From the NCBI RefSeq assembly GCF_019511525.1, contig NZ_JAEUAT010000003.1, positions 434,001 through 498,000 on the forward strand: a stretch of DNA of 64,000 bases. Reading direction: 5' to 3'. Within the stretch, counting starts at the first letter, position 1, and the number at the start of each line of letters is the position of its first letter. Of this stretch, positions 45,966-55,276 are shown one piece after another. The notes under the pieces were generated by a model. That model worked only from the letters and a program-made list of their open reading frames with translations, ran no database searches and was not told where the DNA came from. The position numbers were made by a program, and so were the translations under genes. This DNA comes from Rhizobium cauense. GTDB taxonomy: Bacteria > Pseudomonadota > Alphaproteobacteria > Rhizobiales > Rhizobiaceae.

Positions 45966-46625
45966 CTAGATCCTAAGTGCGCGATCCCTCGCGTGATTGA
46001 TGTGGGCGGCAAGGTTGGTAACAGCGTCCTGCGCTGATCTTCTCTCGATCGCCTCCAAGACCTTCAGGTGTTCTCCCATGACCGGGCCGACTCGCCCGTC
46101 GATGCGAAAGCGCTCCTGGCTAATCAAGCGCATCTTGATTGAGTTGACGCGATACGCGTTCGAGATGATGGTATTACCAAGGGCGTCAATAAAAGCGTCA
46201 TGCATACCCCAGTCCACGGCCTGCGCGCGCACTTCCAGCTCGTGAGAGCCGTCGCCGTTCAGGATGGCATCGGCAATGTCGCAATGCTGCTTGATGAGTC
46301 CCGCCACCGTCTCATCGGATGCAGATTGGGTGAAGAGTGCGACGGCCTCCTTTTCCAGAAAGAGCCGAAGCTGGAAGGCTTCCCGAATGAGGTTCAGGTC
46401 GATATGAGCGATCTGCAGACCCCGCTGCGGAACTGTCTTGATCAATCCTTCGGCCTCAAGACGCGGGATAAGTTCGCGGATCGCTGCAAGCGTCAATCCG
46501 GTCAACTCTACGAGACGTCGCTGGGAGACGAATTGACCCGGACGTACGTCACGAGCCAGCAGGTGGCGCGTGAAGCTTTCATACGCCTTTTCCCGCAGCG
46601 TCGGCTGCTCGTCCATCCCGTCCAT
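45966..46625 (-). CDS. GntR family regulator (FadR/FCD subfamily)
   Basis: About 219 residues with an N-terminal winged helix (RPGQFVSQRRLVELTGLTLA, then IRELIPRLEAEGLIKTVPQR) and an all-helical FCD ligand domain (IREAFQLRLFLEKEAVALF, WGMHDAFIDALGNTIISNAY). I choose the ATG at 46625 because GAGGGG lies about six bases ahead; ATGs at 46643 and 46619 are alternatives. It lies between an aldolase-type gene and the ABC genes in one operon, so it likely senses the sugar or sugar acid they handle. Confidence 0.9.
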   Translation of the reverse strand: MDGMDEQPTLREKAYESFTRHLLARDVRPGQFVSQRRLVELTGLTLAAIRELIPRLEAEGLIKTVPQRGLQIAHIDLNLIREAFQLRLFLEKEAVALFTQSASDETVAGLIKQHCDIADAILNGDGSHELEVRAQAVDWGMHDAFIDALGNTIISNAYRVNSIKMRLISQERFRIDGRVGPVMGEHLKVLEAIERRSAQDAVTNLAAHINHARDRALRI

Positions 46626-46648
46626 TGCCTCCCCCTCGTACATGACGC

Positions 46649-47533
46649 CTATGCTGCTTTGGAGCGGAAAAGCGCATCGAAGGCAAGAGCAAGCTGCGCC
46701 TGTCCCTCCGCGGAAATCGAAACGAGCGGCGGCCGAACAGAAAGCCACACGTCCTCACCAGTAAGGCGAGCAACCATGACCTTGACGGCCGCGGTCACCG
46801 GATACTTCAAAAGCTCGGCGACAAAGTCCTCGACGCGAACATCATCCATGCCTTCTTCCGCCATTACCTTGACTTCGGCAGGCAGGAAATTCGCCATTCC
46901 GGAAATCGCGCCCTGACCACCGAGGCGCACGCCTTTTGCGAGATGGCGCTCATCGCCGATCAGAATGGCGATATCGCCATGTTCCTTTAGAAGCCCTTCA
47001 GTAAACGGCCAGTCGCCAGAGGAATCCTTGATGCCAGTGACGACCGAAGGAAATGCAGCACGCAGGCGCCCGATCAGCGATACTGTCAGCGGCACCATCG
47101 TCACGGAGGGGATATTGTAGACAATGACATCGCGAGCCTTGTCACCAAGGATGGCAAACACGGCGGAAAACCATGTGAAAAGACCGTCGTCGCTGACATT
47201 CTTGAAGTAGGAAGGAGGCGCAAGCAGGATGTTCCGCACACCTTTGGAAAGGGCATAGCCGGCCTGCGCAGCCGCGTCCTCGGCCGCGTCTACCAAGACA
47301 CCCACAACGATTTGATGGGGCGCAATCCCCGTATCGAGGAACTGGTTGATGATCCGTTCGCGCTCTAGCGTGCCGATCGACGACCCTTCCCCGGTGGTGC
47401 CGAAGAGCGTGACGCTTTTGCATCCCGCAGTCAGGCTTCGCTTGGCCTGCGCGATCATGACATCGATGGCGATTTCGCCCTTGCCATCGAATGGTGTGGT
47501 CAGCGCAACAGAAAGCCCGAACTTCTCACTCAA
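46649..47533 (-). CDS. DHDPS/NAL family aldolase or lyase
   Basis: About 294 residues of the dihydrodipicolinate synthase/N-acetylneuraminate lyase family. Marks: KSVTLFGTTGEGSSIGTLER near residue 40, the tyrosine region DVIVYNIPSVTMVPLTV near residue 130, and the Schiff-base lysine in SVVTGIKDSSGDW near residue 155. I place the start at a TTG at 47533 since GGGAGG lies seven bases upstream. In a sugar operon this is more likely a keto-sugar-acid aldolase or dehydratase than the lysine pathway enzyme. It heads the operon running to the PfkB gene. Confidence 0.85.
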   Translation of the reverse strand: MSEKFGLSVALTTPFDGKGEIAIDVMIAQAKRSLTAGCKSVTLFGTTGEGSSIGTLERERIINQFLDTGIAPHQIVVGVLVDAAEDAAAQAGYALSKGVRNILLAPPSYFKNVSDDGLFTWFSAVFAILGDKARDVIVYNIPSVTMVPLTVSLIGRLRAAFPSVVTGIKDSSGDWPFTEGLLKEHGDIAILIGDERHLAKGVRLGGQGAISGMANFLPAEVKVMAEEGMDDVRVEDFVAELLKYPVTAAVKVMVARLTGEDVWLSVRPPLVSISAEGQAQLALAFDALFRSKAA

Positions 47534-47666
47534 AATCAATCCTCCCAAATCAATAGGTCAGACGTAGCAGACTAACATGTTAGTTGTAAATAGGTAATAT
47601 GCCAGAGACCCAGCAGGGATTGCGAGCCACGGGGTCGGCCCGTTAGCCGACTACGATTGCGTCCAG

Positions 47667-48128
47667 TCAGGCACCGTTTTCCTTGACAGCTTCCATGGCA
47701 ACAAACGTCGAAGTGCTGGCCACGAAAGGAAGCGTCGATATTTTCTCACCGAGGACCAGACGGTAGTTGGCAATGTCGGACGTGCGAATCTTCAAAAGGT
47801 AGTCGAAGGCCCCAGCGATCATATGGCACTCTTCAACCTCCTGCAGCTTTCGCGCAGCTATGTTGAAGGCCTTGAGCGCATGCTCCCGAGTGTCGGACAG
47901 CTTCACTTCCGTAAAGGCCACATGATTCCTGCCAAGCTTCTTTACATCGACGATAGCGCGGAAGCCTAAGATATAGCCATCTTCGACCAATCGCTTTAGT
48001 CTCACCTGGCAGGGCGTGTTGGACAGACCGACCTTCTTCGCAAGGTCGGTAATGGACATGCGACCGTCCGCGACAAGAGCCTCGATGATCCTGTAATCGA
48101 ACTGGTCAATTTCCCTGCCGTTTGCCAT
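47667..48128 (-). CDS. putR: Lrp/AsnC-type proline regulator PutR
   Basis: A 153-residue Lrp family protein. The helix-turn-helix is MSITDLAKKVGLSNTPCQVR near residues 25-44, and the RAM domain has ECHMIAGAFDYLLKIRTSDI. It is divergent from putA with a 129-base gap. In Agrobacterium and other rhizobia an Lrp-like PutR in this position activates putA when proline is present; I assign the name on that arrangement and on similarity. No other target is evident. Confidence 0.9.
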   Translation of the reverse strand: MANGREIDQFDYRIIEALVADGRMSITDLAKKVGLSNTPCQVRLKRLVEDGYILGFRAIVDVKKLGRNHVAFTEVKLSDTREHALKAFNIAARKLQEVEECHMIAGAFDYLLKIRTSDIANYRLVLGEKISTLPFVASTSTFVAMEAVKENGA

Positions 48129-48257
48129 GATACCGATGATATCCTCTTCGTCATTGGCCTATATTAGTCAAATAGCCACCGTCATGGCCATTATCAAGAG
48201 AAATTACCTCAATAGATCTGCTATGTTCTGCAATCATCCTGACCCGGAGCAAGAGAC

Positions 48258-51200
48258 ATGACGATCACCAACGACGCGGTGGCGAACGAAACCACCAATG
48301 AATCACACAGCGCCCTAAATCCATTCGAAGGTTTCGCGCCGGCGGTTCGCCCGCAGAGTGATCTGCGTCGCGCAATAACCGCGGCTTACCGCACACCTGA
48401 GACGGTATGTGTCCCGCGCCTTGTCGATGCGGCGTCAGTTCCGGACAAGGTCAGGCTCGGCGCAACGGCAACCGCCCGCAAGCTCATCGAGGCGCTGCGC
48501 GCCAAGCACAGGGGGACAGGCGTCGAGGGGCTCGTCCATGAATATTCGCTTTCGAGCCAGGAAGGCGTTGCACTGATGTGTCTCGCCGAAGCGCTGCTGA
48601 GGATTCCCGATACCGCGACCCGTGACGCGCTGATCCGCGACAAGATTGCAGAAGGTGATTGGAAGGCACATCTCGGTGGTGGCCGTTCGCTCTTCGTCAA
48701 CGCAGCCACCTGGGGACTGGTGGTAACCGGCAAGCTCACGTCGACCGTTAATGATCGCAGTCTGTCAGCAGCTCTGACGCGGCTGATTGCGCGCTGCGGC
48801 GAACCAGTCATCAGGCGCGGCGTCGATATGGCAATGCGCATGATGGGTGAGCAATTTGTCACCGGCGAAACGATTGACGAGGCATTGCAGCGGGCCAAGC
48901 CCCTGGAACAGCGAGGCTTCCGCTATTCCTACGACATGCTCGGCGAGGCGGCGACCACGGGCGCGGATGCCGAACGCTACTACAGGGACTACGAAACGGC
49001 GATCCACGCGATTGGCAAGGCTTCGGACCGGCGCGGCATTTACGAAGGTCCGGGTATCTCGATCAAGCTCTCCGCGTTGCATCCGCGGTATTCACGAGCC
49101 CAGAGTGCACGTGTCATGAGCGAGCTGCTGCCGAAGGTAAAGGCGCTGGCGCTCATCGCCAAGTCCTATGACATCGGCCTCAACATCGACGCGGAGGAGG
49201 CCGACCGGCTGGAGTTGTCGCTTGATATCCTCGAAACGCTTTGCCTGGATGAGGATCTTGGCGGCTGGAACGGCATGGGCTTCGTTGTCCAGGCCTACGG
49301 CAAGCGCTGCCCCTTCGTACTCGACTTCATCATCGACCTTGCTCGCCGTGCCGGCCGGCGGATCATGGTGCGCCTGGTCAAGGGCGCCTACTGGGATGCA
49401 GAAATCAAGCGCGCGCAGCTTGATGGCCTGGAGGACTTCCCCGTCTTTACCCGCAAGATCTACACCGACGTGTCCTATATTGCTTGCGCAAAAAAGCTGC
49501 TTGCCGCCACGGACGCGGTCTTCCCGCAGTTTGCGACCCACAACGCGCAGACGCTCGCCACCATCTACCACATGGCCGGCAGCGACTATCATGTCGGAAA
49601 ATACGAGTTTCAATGCCTGCACGGCATGGGTGAACCACTATACGACGAGGTTGTCGGTCGGCAGAACCTCAACCGACCGTGCCGCATCTATGCGCCTGTT
49701 GGCACCCACGAAACCTTGCTCGCCTACCTTGTCAGGCGCCTTCTCGAAAACGGCGCCAACTCGTCCTTCGTCAACCGGATTGCCGACCCGACCGTCTCGG
49801 TCGACGAGCTCGTCGCCGATCCTGTCGAAATCGTCGCGAAGATGCCGGTACCCGGTCAAAAGCACGACAAGATCGCGCTCCCTGCCGAACTCTATGGCCA
49901 ACGGCAAAATTCCGCCGGCCTCGACGTCTCCAACGAAGAGTCTCTGCAGGCGCTGACGGAGACGTTGAAGGCGAGTGCAACGATGTCATGGACAGCAGCT
50001 CCAACCGGTCAGACCAAGACTGGAGCGGGCTCGCGCCAGGTACTTAACCCCGCCGACAACCGGGATGCGGTCGGCATTGTGCGCGAGGCTACCGCGGAGG
50101 AAGCGGCCGCCGCGGCAGCGACCGCGCTAAAAGCTGCACCCTCATGGGCAACAGTCGCTCCCGCTGAACGGTCAGCGTTGCTCGATCGGGCCGCAGACAT
50201 CATGCAGGCAAGGATGGAGACGCTGTTGGGCCTGATCATCCGCGAGGCCGGAAAATCTCTGCTCAACGCTGTGGCCGAGGTACGCGAGGCGATCGACTTC
50301 CTGCGCTACTACGCCGAGCAAGCCCGCCGCACACTCGGCCCGTCGCACGCGCCACTTGGACCAGTCGTCTGCATCAGCCCCTGGAACTTCCCGCTAGCCA
50401 TCTTCACCGGGCAGGTCGCCGCAGCACTGGTCGCCGGCAATCCCGTTCTTGCCAAACCCGCCGAAGAAACACCCCTGATCGCGGCTGAAGCGGTTAGCAT
50501 CCTGCATGATGCCGGCGTTCCCGCCGACGTTGTCCAGCTGTTGCCCGGCGACGGCAGGGTAGGGGCGGCACTCGTGGCAGCACCACAGACCGCCGCCGTC
50601 ATGTTTACCGGCTCGACCGAAGTTGCTCGGATCATTCAGACCGAACTGGCAAAGCGTCTCTCAAAGGATGGCAAGCCGATACCGCTGGTCGCGGAGACCG
50701 GCGGCCAGAATGCCATGATTGTCGATTCGTCTGCGCTTGCCGAACAGGTCGTCGGCGACGTGATCGCATCTGCTTTCGATAGTGCCGGACAGCGATGCTC
50801 GGCACTTCGCATTCTCTGCCTGCAGGAAGATGTGGCCGACCGCACCCTGACAATGCTGAAGGGTGCATTGCGCGAGCTGTCGATCGCCAACACCAACCGA
50901 CTGGCTTCTGACATTGGTCCGGTGATCACCTCCGAAGCAAAGGACATCATCGAGGCGCACGTTGCCGCGATGGGCCGCGCCGGTAGCGCCATCGAACGTG
51001 TCGAATTGCCGGATGCGACCAAATTGGGAACTTTCGTCGCGCCGACCATTATCGAAATCAACAAAATCTCAGAACTGAAGCGCGAAGTCTTCGGGCCTGT
51101 TCTGCACGTGATCAAGTGGCGACGCCAGGATCTTGGTCGTCTCATCGACGAGATCAACGCCACAGGCTACGGACTGACATTCGGTCTCCATACACGCCTT

Positions 51201-51968
51201 GACGAGACCATCGCCAATGTGACCGCCCAGGTGAGGGCCGGCAACCTCTACGTAAATCGCAACGTGATCGGCGCAGTTGTCGGCGTGCAGCCCTTTGGAG
51301 GGCGCGGCCTCTCGGGCACAGGTCCGAAGGCCGGAGGCCCGCTTTACCTCGGACGGCTCGTAACAACGCCGCCAATCCCACCGCAGCACAGCTCCGTCTA
51401 CAGCGATCCCGCTCTATCGGACTTTGCGAAGTGGCTGGACCAGCAGGGGCTTGCAGACAACGCCGAAATGGCGCGGCATCTCGGCAGTCAGTCGGCTCTC
51501 GGCCTCCAGGTCGAACTGGCCGGCCCGGTCGGCGAACGCAATCTCTACGCGCTGCATGCCCGTGGGACGATCCTGTGCGCCCCACACTCCGTGACCGGCC
51601 TGCTTCACCAACTGTCGGCGGTTCTTGCAACTGGCAATCGCGCTGCTATCGAAGGCGACGACAGTCTGCGAAAGAAGTTGAGCGGGCTGCCGACCAGTGT
51701 TGCACAGCGTATCTCTTGGCTGGATCAATCCCCCGGGACGGAACCGATGGCGGGCGCCCTCATCGAAGGAGAAGGAGATCGCGTCTCCGCCATTCTTGAA
51801 AAGATCGCAGCGATGCCCGGTCCACTGCTGCTGACGCAGTCGGCTTCAACGGCTGAGCTCGAACGCAATCCGGACGCCTATTGCCTCAACTGGCTTCTGG
51901 AAGAGGTCTCGACATCTATCAACACCGCTGCAGCCGGTGGTAACGCAAGCCTGATGTCGATCGGGTAG
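48258..51968 (+). CDS. putA: Bifunctional proline dehydrogenase/P5C dehydrogenase PutA
   Basis: A 1236-residue enzyme that oxidises proline to glutamate at the membrane. There is no N-terminal ribbon-helix-helix, so unlike E. coli PutA it should not bind DNA, consistent with the separate putR. The FAD-dependent proline dehydrogenase barrel spans about residues 190-480 (EGPGISIKLSALHPRYS, RIMVRLVKGAYWDAEIKRAQ). The aldehyde dehydrogenase half starts near 590: CISPWNFPLAIFTGQVAAAL at about 705, catalytic glutamate in VAETGGQNAM at about 813, catalytic cysteine in SAGQRCSALR at about 845. A C-terminal domain of some 180 residues follows. GGAG precedes the ATG. Confidence 0.97.
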   Translation: MTITNDAVANETTNESHSALNPFEGFAPAVRPQSDLRRAITAAYRTPETVCVPRLVDAASVPDKVRLGATATARKLIEALRAKHRGTGVEGLVHEYSLSSQEGVALMCLAEALLRIPDTATRDALIRDKIAEGDWKAHLGGGRSLFVNAATWGLVVTGKLTSTVNDRSLSAALTRLIARCGEPVIRRGVDMAMRMMGEQFVTGETIDEALQRAKPLEQRGFRYSYDMLGEAATTGADAERYYRDYETAIHAIGKASDRRGIYEGPGISIKLSALHPRYSRAQSARVMSELLPKVKALALIAKSYDIGLNIDAEEADRLELSLDILETLCLDEDLGGWNGMGFVVQAYGKRCPFVLDFIIDLARRAGRRIMVRLVKGAYWDAEIKRAQLDGLEDFPVFTRKIYTDVSYIACAKKLLAATDAVFPQFATHNAQTLATIYHMAGSDYHVGKYEFQCLHGMGEPLYDEVVGRQNLNRPCRIYAPVGTHETLLAYLVRRLLENGANSSFVNRIADPTVSVDELVADPVEIVAKMPVPGQKHDKIALPAELYGQRQNSAGLDVSNEESLQALTETLKASATMSWTAAPTGQTKTGAGSRQVLNPADNRDAVGIVREATAEEAAAAAATALKAAPSWATVAPAERSALLDRAADIMQARMETLLGLIIREAGKSLLNAVAEVREAIDFLRYYAEQARRTLGPSHAPLGPVVCISPWNFPLAIFTGQVAAALVAGNPVLAKPAEETPLIAAEAVSILHDAGVPADVVQLLPGDGRVGAALVAAPQTAAVMFTGSTEVARIIQTELAKRLSKDGKPIPLVAETGGQNAMIVDSSALAEQVVGDVIASAFDSAGQRCSALRILCLQEDVADRTLTMLKGALRELSIANTNRLASDIGPVITSEAKDIIEAHVAAMGRAGSAIERVELPDATKLGTFVAPTIIEINKISELKREVFGPVLHVIKWRRQDLGRLIDEINATGYGLTFGLHTRLDETIANVTAQVRAGNLYVNRNVIGAVVGVQPFGGRGLSGTGPKAGGPLYLGRLVTTPPIPPQHSSVYSDPALSDFAKWLDQQGLADNAEMARHLGSQSALGLQVELAGPVGERNLYALHARGTILCAPHSVTGLLHQLSAVLATGNRAAIEGDDSLRKKLSGLPTSVAQRISWLDQSPGTEPMAGALIEGEGDRVSAILEKIAAMPGPLLLTQSASTAELERNPDAYCLNWLLEEVSTSINTAAAGGNASLMSIG

Positions 51969-52007
51969 GGCAATACCACTGCCCAACAGCAGTTGGCCGA
52001 CTACTCC

Positions 52008-52033
52008 TGAGCCGCATGCGACCATGCGGCTCA
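52008..52033 (+). terminator. Hairpin terminator after putA
   Basis: Perfect 11-bp stem TGAGCCGCATG / CATGCGGCTCA with a four-base loop, 40 bases after the putA stop. The T-run is weak (GAGTTCATT), so termination may be partial. Confidence 0.65.
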
Positions 52034-52183
52034 GAGTTCATTGATCCTGGCTCCACGTGTTCACGATCCGTTTGCGACCGAACTATTGGGGCAACCGCTG
52101 CCGCTCGCCCAGCGCTGCAATGGCGTGGTAGAGTTGCGGGGTTGGGATCGACCGATGCTTGATCCGCCGAAGGAGAAAGTCAG

Positions 52184-52342
52184 ATGAACCGAATTCGTCG
52201 CCTCGCACTGACTGCCGCCCTGAGCAGCCTGCTGACGATCGCAGCCAGCTGCACAACTCAGACTTCGCAGCGGGATGGAAGTCTTCCATTAAATTCAGCT
52301 TGTGCGCTTGGTTTCAACAATGACCGCCCTTGCAGCTACTGA
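52184..52342 (+). CDS. Small secreted lipoprotein, 52 residues
   Basis: AAGGAG lies eight bases before the ATG. The product MNRIRRLALTAALSSLLTIA runs into ASCTTQTSQ, a charged start with a hydrophobic core and a lipobox-like AAS-C, so Cys23 could be lipidated and the remaining 30 residues face the periplasm or outside. The mature part has two more cysteines (NSACALGF, RPCSY). No family recognised. It follows putA by 215 bases beyond a hairpin, so it is likely its own unit. Confidence 0.6.
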   Translation: MNRIRRLALTAALSSLLTIAASCTTQTSQRDGSLPLNSACALGFNNDRPCSY

Positions 52343-52362
52343 GAGCTGACAGCCCGACACGT

Positions 52363-52590
52363 TCAAGCAGATTTAAGATACCGTGGGCTTCCAGCCAAGA
52401 TGAGAGCCTGCGTCACCGGAATACTGTTTGAAGCCATCAGCAGCAAACTAAGGGCTACCGCGCGCGGAACCGCCTGCTCGCCCGCCGCCCATCTTCGGCT
52501 GGTAAGTTGATCAACACCAAAAAGCTCTTCCACGGTGCTGGCCGTCAAACCCATGACTGCCAGCGCCGCCCTGTACTCCGACGGGGTCAT
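52363..52590 (-). CDS. Small protein with an XRE-like helix-turn-helix
   Basis: A 75-residue protein from the ATG at 52588-52590 with GGGGAA about nine bases upstream. MTPSEYRAALAVMGLTASTV then EELFGVDQLTSRRWAAGEQA resembles the helix-turn-helix of short XRE or YdaS-type proteins that carry SRRWxxGxxxIP; here the wording is SRRWAAGEQAVPRAVAL. The open frame reaches 52857, but the upstream part lacks a start signal. A DNA-binding role is plausible; the target is unknown. Confidence 0.6.
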   Translation of the reverse strand: MTPSEYRAALAVMGLTASTVEELFGVDQLTSRRWAAGEQAVPRAVALSLLLMASNSIPVTQALILAGSPRYLKSA

Positions 52591-53192
52591 TTTAGTGCGT
52601 TCCCCGCGCGATTCACGCGCGTATTCTTTCGTTGACGCGGACTTTATTTTCTTATTAGGAAAGGGATGTTCACTCCGCGCCTTTTTAAGGCCAATTTGCG
52701 CCACGCAAGCTAATCTCATGGTTCGTTCTAGAGCGTCCAGTCGGGCGAATGACCGAAACGATCCCGGAACGACGCCAACACCGCCAGCGCGCAGACCTGG
52801 CGCACCCCCCACAATTGTCGACGGTCGGCTGCAACCTGCAACAGAAATCCGCTGCAAACCTAATCCGCCGGCCCAGTTACATCGTTGATGCGGTTATCAA
52901 GAAAGGTGGTATGTAAAGGATCCACTGCTACGTTGAAGAAGATCTCTCACTCGAAGATGAAACTCGGCCTGAATCAATCGGCACGGCTGACGGACGGTCG
53001 CCGCGAGAAGGTTTTCCGCCCGCATCTCGGCGCTGAAAACCCACCCGCACCTATTGGAGCATACCGCACCATCTGCCACTCCATTGATTGAAGTGACAGA
53101 TGATTTAGCACCACTCGCGAGACTGTTGCCCCATCAGCAACGAACGATCGCAACGTGTTAGCCGTTATCCCGTCTGGGCGCACCGACCAATA
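52591..53192. other. Stretch without a convincing gene
   Basis: About 600 bases. Short frames on both strands have no ribosome site or known motif. No repeat or RNA structure stood out. Confidence 0.4.
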
Positions 53193-53684
53193 TCACTGTG
53201 CAGCCTGGCAGGCCCTCAACGCCTTGAAAGCGGCATCGGTGCCAGCCAGCTTGACAACGACTGGAGAGCCTCCCTGTGGCGTAATTGTCACCGCGTTCTT
53301 TTTGGCGAGATCATAGATAAAGTCCGCGTTGGTGACCCACGCGAATGCTCCTCTATAACCATCCATGACCTGGCCCTTGGCTTCTCCCTTAAATTGCTCG
53401 CCATCGACATCGAACAGAACCTGAAGCTTCTCGCCTGCGGTGACTTTGGCGTCAGCCTTCGTGTAGAGGGCCATGTAGCCTCGCATTGCACCTGTTGCAT
53501 CGATGCCCATCTGAATCTGTGTACCGTCAGCATTTGCCTTGGTGATCAAGCATCCAGGCCCCATGTCTGGCTTGACCATAATGTCCCATCCAGCCTCCGA
53601 GCCGAATTTCGTCTGCGCCATAGCTTGAGGCGCAACCAGCGCCGAAGAAAATAATGCAATTCCGACTACGATCGCGCGTCTCAT
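53193..53684 (-). CDS. Secreted hypothetical protein, 163 residues
   Basis: The ATG at 53684 follows AAGGAGA at six bases. The signal peptide covers residues 1-23 (RRAIVVGIALFSSALVAPQ, cleavage after AMA). The mature protein is about 140 residues, beta-rich in appearance, with DMGPGCLITKANADGTQIQM, LQVLFDVDGEQFKGEA and a C-terminal AFKALRACQ. Two cysteines could form one disulfide. No family recognised. It stands alone and is probably periplasmic. Its function is not predictable from context. Confidence 0.75.
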   Translation of the reverse strand: MRRAIVVGIALFSSALVAPQAMAQTKFGSEAGWDIMVKPDMGPGCLITKANADGTQIQMGIDATGAMRGYMALYTKADAKVTAGEKLQVLFDVDGEQFKGEAKGQVMDGYRGAFAWVTNADFIYDLAKKNAVTITPQGGSPVVVKLAGTDAAFKALRACQAAQ

Positions 53685-54089
53685 AGCTGTCTCCTTCAGA
53701 TTTTCAGGGAACATAAAGCTAAGCGCGGACGATGTTTCAAAAGTGCAGTAGCCTATGTGCAATCAGAACAACCGCTTGAACACGAGCCCGCAGCCAGAAC
53801 AAAAACACGCAACTACGGCTTTATAGTGGAGAGCGATTCACGACCTGGATGGACCTACGACGCCACCTTATGCCGCTCGTATTCAACAACCGTATCAGCT
53901 TGGACGCAGACCCTGTTACGGACTTTTTCGCTAGCACGCAGCACACCGCCGAGCCGCGTATTCTCGGCGATCACCGCACGCCCCAAATTGGTCCTTGTCG
54001 AACACCGAATGGGCAAAAAATGCCACTTCCAGCTTATATCCTGACGACCATATCAATTACTCGCGCGACAGCCCAATGCCGGCATCCGA

Positions 54090-54350
54090 CTTCAAGCCGC
54101 ACGTCGGCGAACGCGATACCCAATCGGTCGCGCTCGGCAAAGCCCTCGGTCGCCAAGGGCGGCCCAAAGTCCGTATAGCGTTCGCGAACAAGCGTCACCA
54201 CATCATCCCAAGCACCGTCGCTGATCCGGTTATTGGCGGCCGGCCGATCGCCTTGTACCGGCTCGACGCCGCACTGTCACTGCACATCCGCTGCAAAGAC
54301 GGCGGACTTGGCGGTCGCTCAGATGAAGCACACACGTCGCAGAGATCTCG
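54090..54350 (-). pseudogene. Decayed transposase fragment (ISNCY-like)
   Basis: In pieces from different minus-strand frames I read LHLSDRQVRRL (a helix-turn-helix), a broken RGRP segment, and DDVVTLVRERYTDFGPPLAT. This order is what ISNCY-type transposases show in their N-terminal part. Several frame changes are needed and no terminal repeats were found, so it is a fossil. Coordinates are approximate. The surrounding 53.7-54.5 kb has no intact gene. Confidence 0.45.
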
Positions 54351-54597
54351 ATCCGCTGAAGACTGCGCGCTCATCGCTAACAATCCCATCCGCAACGACA
54401 CGCGTCATCGAGCGGATGCAGTGACGTCGGTCGTTGGTGCCGCGGCCAGTGCTCGCCTATTTGCAGGCAAAGCGCAAACGACAAGCTACTAGCGGCATAT
54501 CCGTGTATGAACAGGATAATCTACAATTTAATCTTGTCGGTTACGAAAAATCTGCTTTACATGAGGGCTTCGCTGCTTGGCTTTCGAGGGGATGCCG

Positions 54598-55263
54598 ATG
54601 GGGTGGACGCGCAGGGAAATTATGCTCGGTAGCTTGGCTTCGGTCGGCACGTTGGCGGTGCAGAAGCCGGGTTTTGCTGCAGCGTCCTCCTATTTTTCCG
54701 GCACGACCGTCGACAATGGCGTAACATTCCGAAGCACGAACTTTGCCAAGATCGACAGGAAGTGGCACCGCCAGGTTGTCAAATATTTCAGCAGCGAGCC
54801 AATTGGCACCGTTGTCGTCGATACGACGCACCATTTTCTCTACCTAATCATGGAGAACAAGACGGCCATTCGCTATGGCGTCGGTGTTGGCCGCGAGGGC
54901 TTCAAATGGTATGGCCGGGCCACGATCGACCAGAAAGCACTTTGGCCGCGCTGGACACCACCGCCAGAGATGCGCCAGCGCCACCCGGAGCTACCGGAAT
55001 CGGTTGACGGCGGATCTCCGAAGAACCCACTTGGCCCGCGCGCCATGTACTTGCTCCGCGACGGTGTCGATACCGGCTATCGTTTCCACGGCACTCTGGA
55101 GCCAGGCAGCATCGGCAAGGATGCCTCCAGCGGCTGCATTCGCATGTTCAACGAAGATGCAATCGATCTCTATCAGCGGTGCCCAATCGGCACGGCGGTA
55201 CAAGTACTGCCCCATATTGCGGATCAGGCTCAAAATGCCGCCCAAGCAACCCCAGTCGAGTGA
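54598..55263 (+). CDS. L,D-transpeptidase (YkuD/ErfK family)
   Basis: A 221-residue exported enzyme that cross-links peptidoglycan or attaches proteins to it. The start at 54598 has GAGGGG six bases before it. The N-terminus shows a twin-arginine-like signal (TRREIMLGSLASVGTLAVQ). The YkuD domain starts near residue 60 (GTVVVDTTHHFLYLI) and carries the active-site pattern YRFHGTLEPGSIGKDASSG, then CIRM, with catalytic cysteine near residue 179. An OmpA-like lipoprotein follows 13 bases after the stop, so both probably act on the cell wall. Confidence 0.92.
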   Translation: MGWTRREIMLGSLASVGTLAVQKPGFAAASSYFSGTTVDNGVTFRSTNFAKIDRKWHRQVVKYFSSEPIGTVVVDTTHHFLYLIMENKTAIRYGVGVGREGFKWYGRATIDQKALWPRWTPPPEMRQRHPELPESVDGGSPKNPLGPRAMYLLRDGVDTGYRFHGTLEPGSIGKDASSGCIRMFNEDAIDLYQRCPIGTAVQVLPHIADQAQNAAQATPVE

Positions 55264-55276
55264 GGAAAATTCCTTG

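Noticed and set aside
53757..54492. Long overlapping plus-strand frames
   Set aside because: They lack ribosome sites and sensible composition, and the minus strand here shows the decayed transposase, so the frames are accidental.
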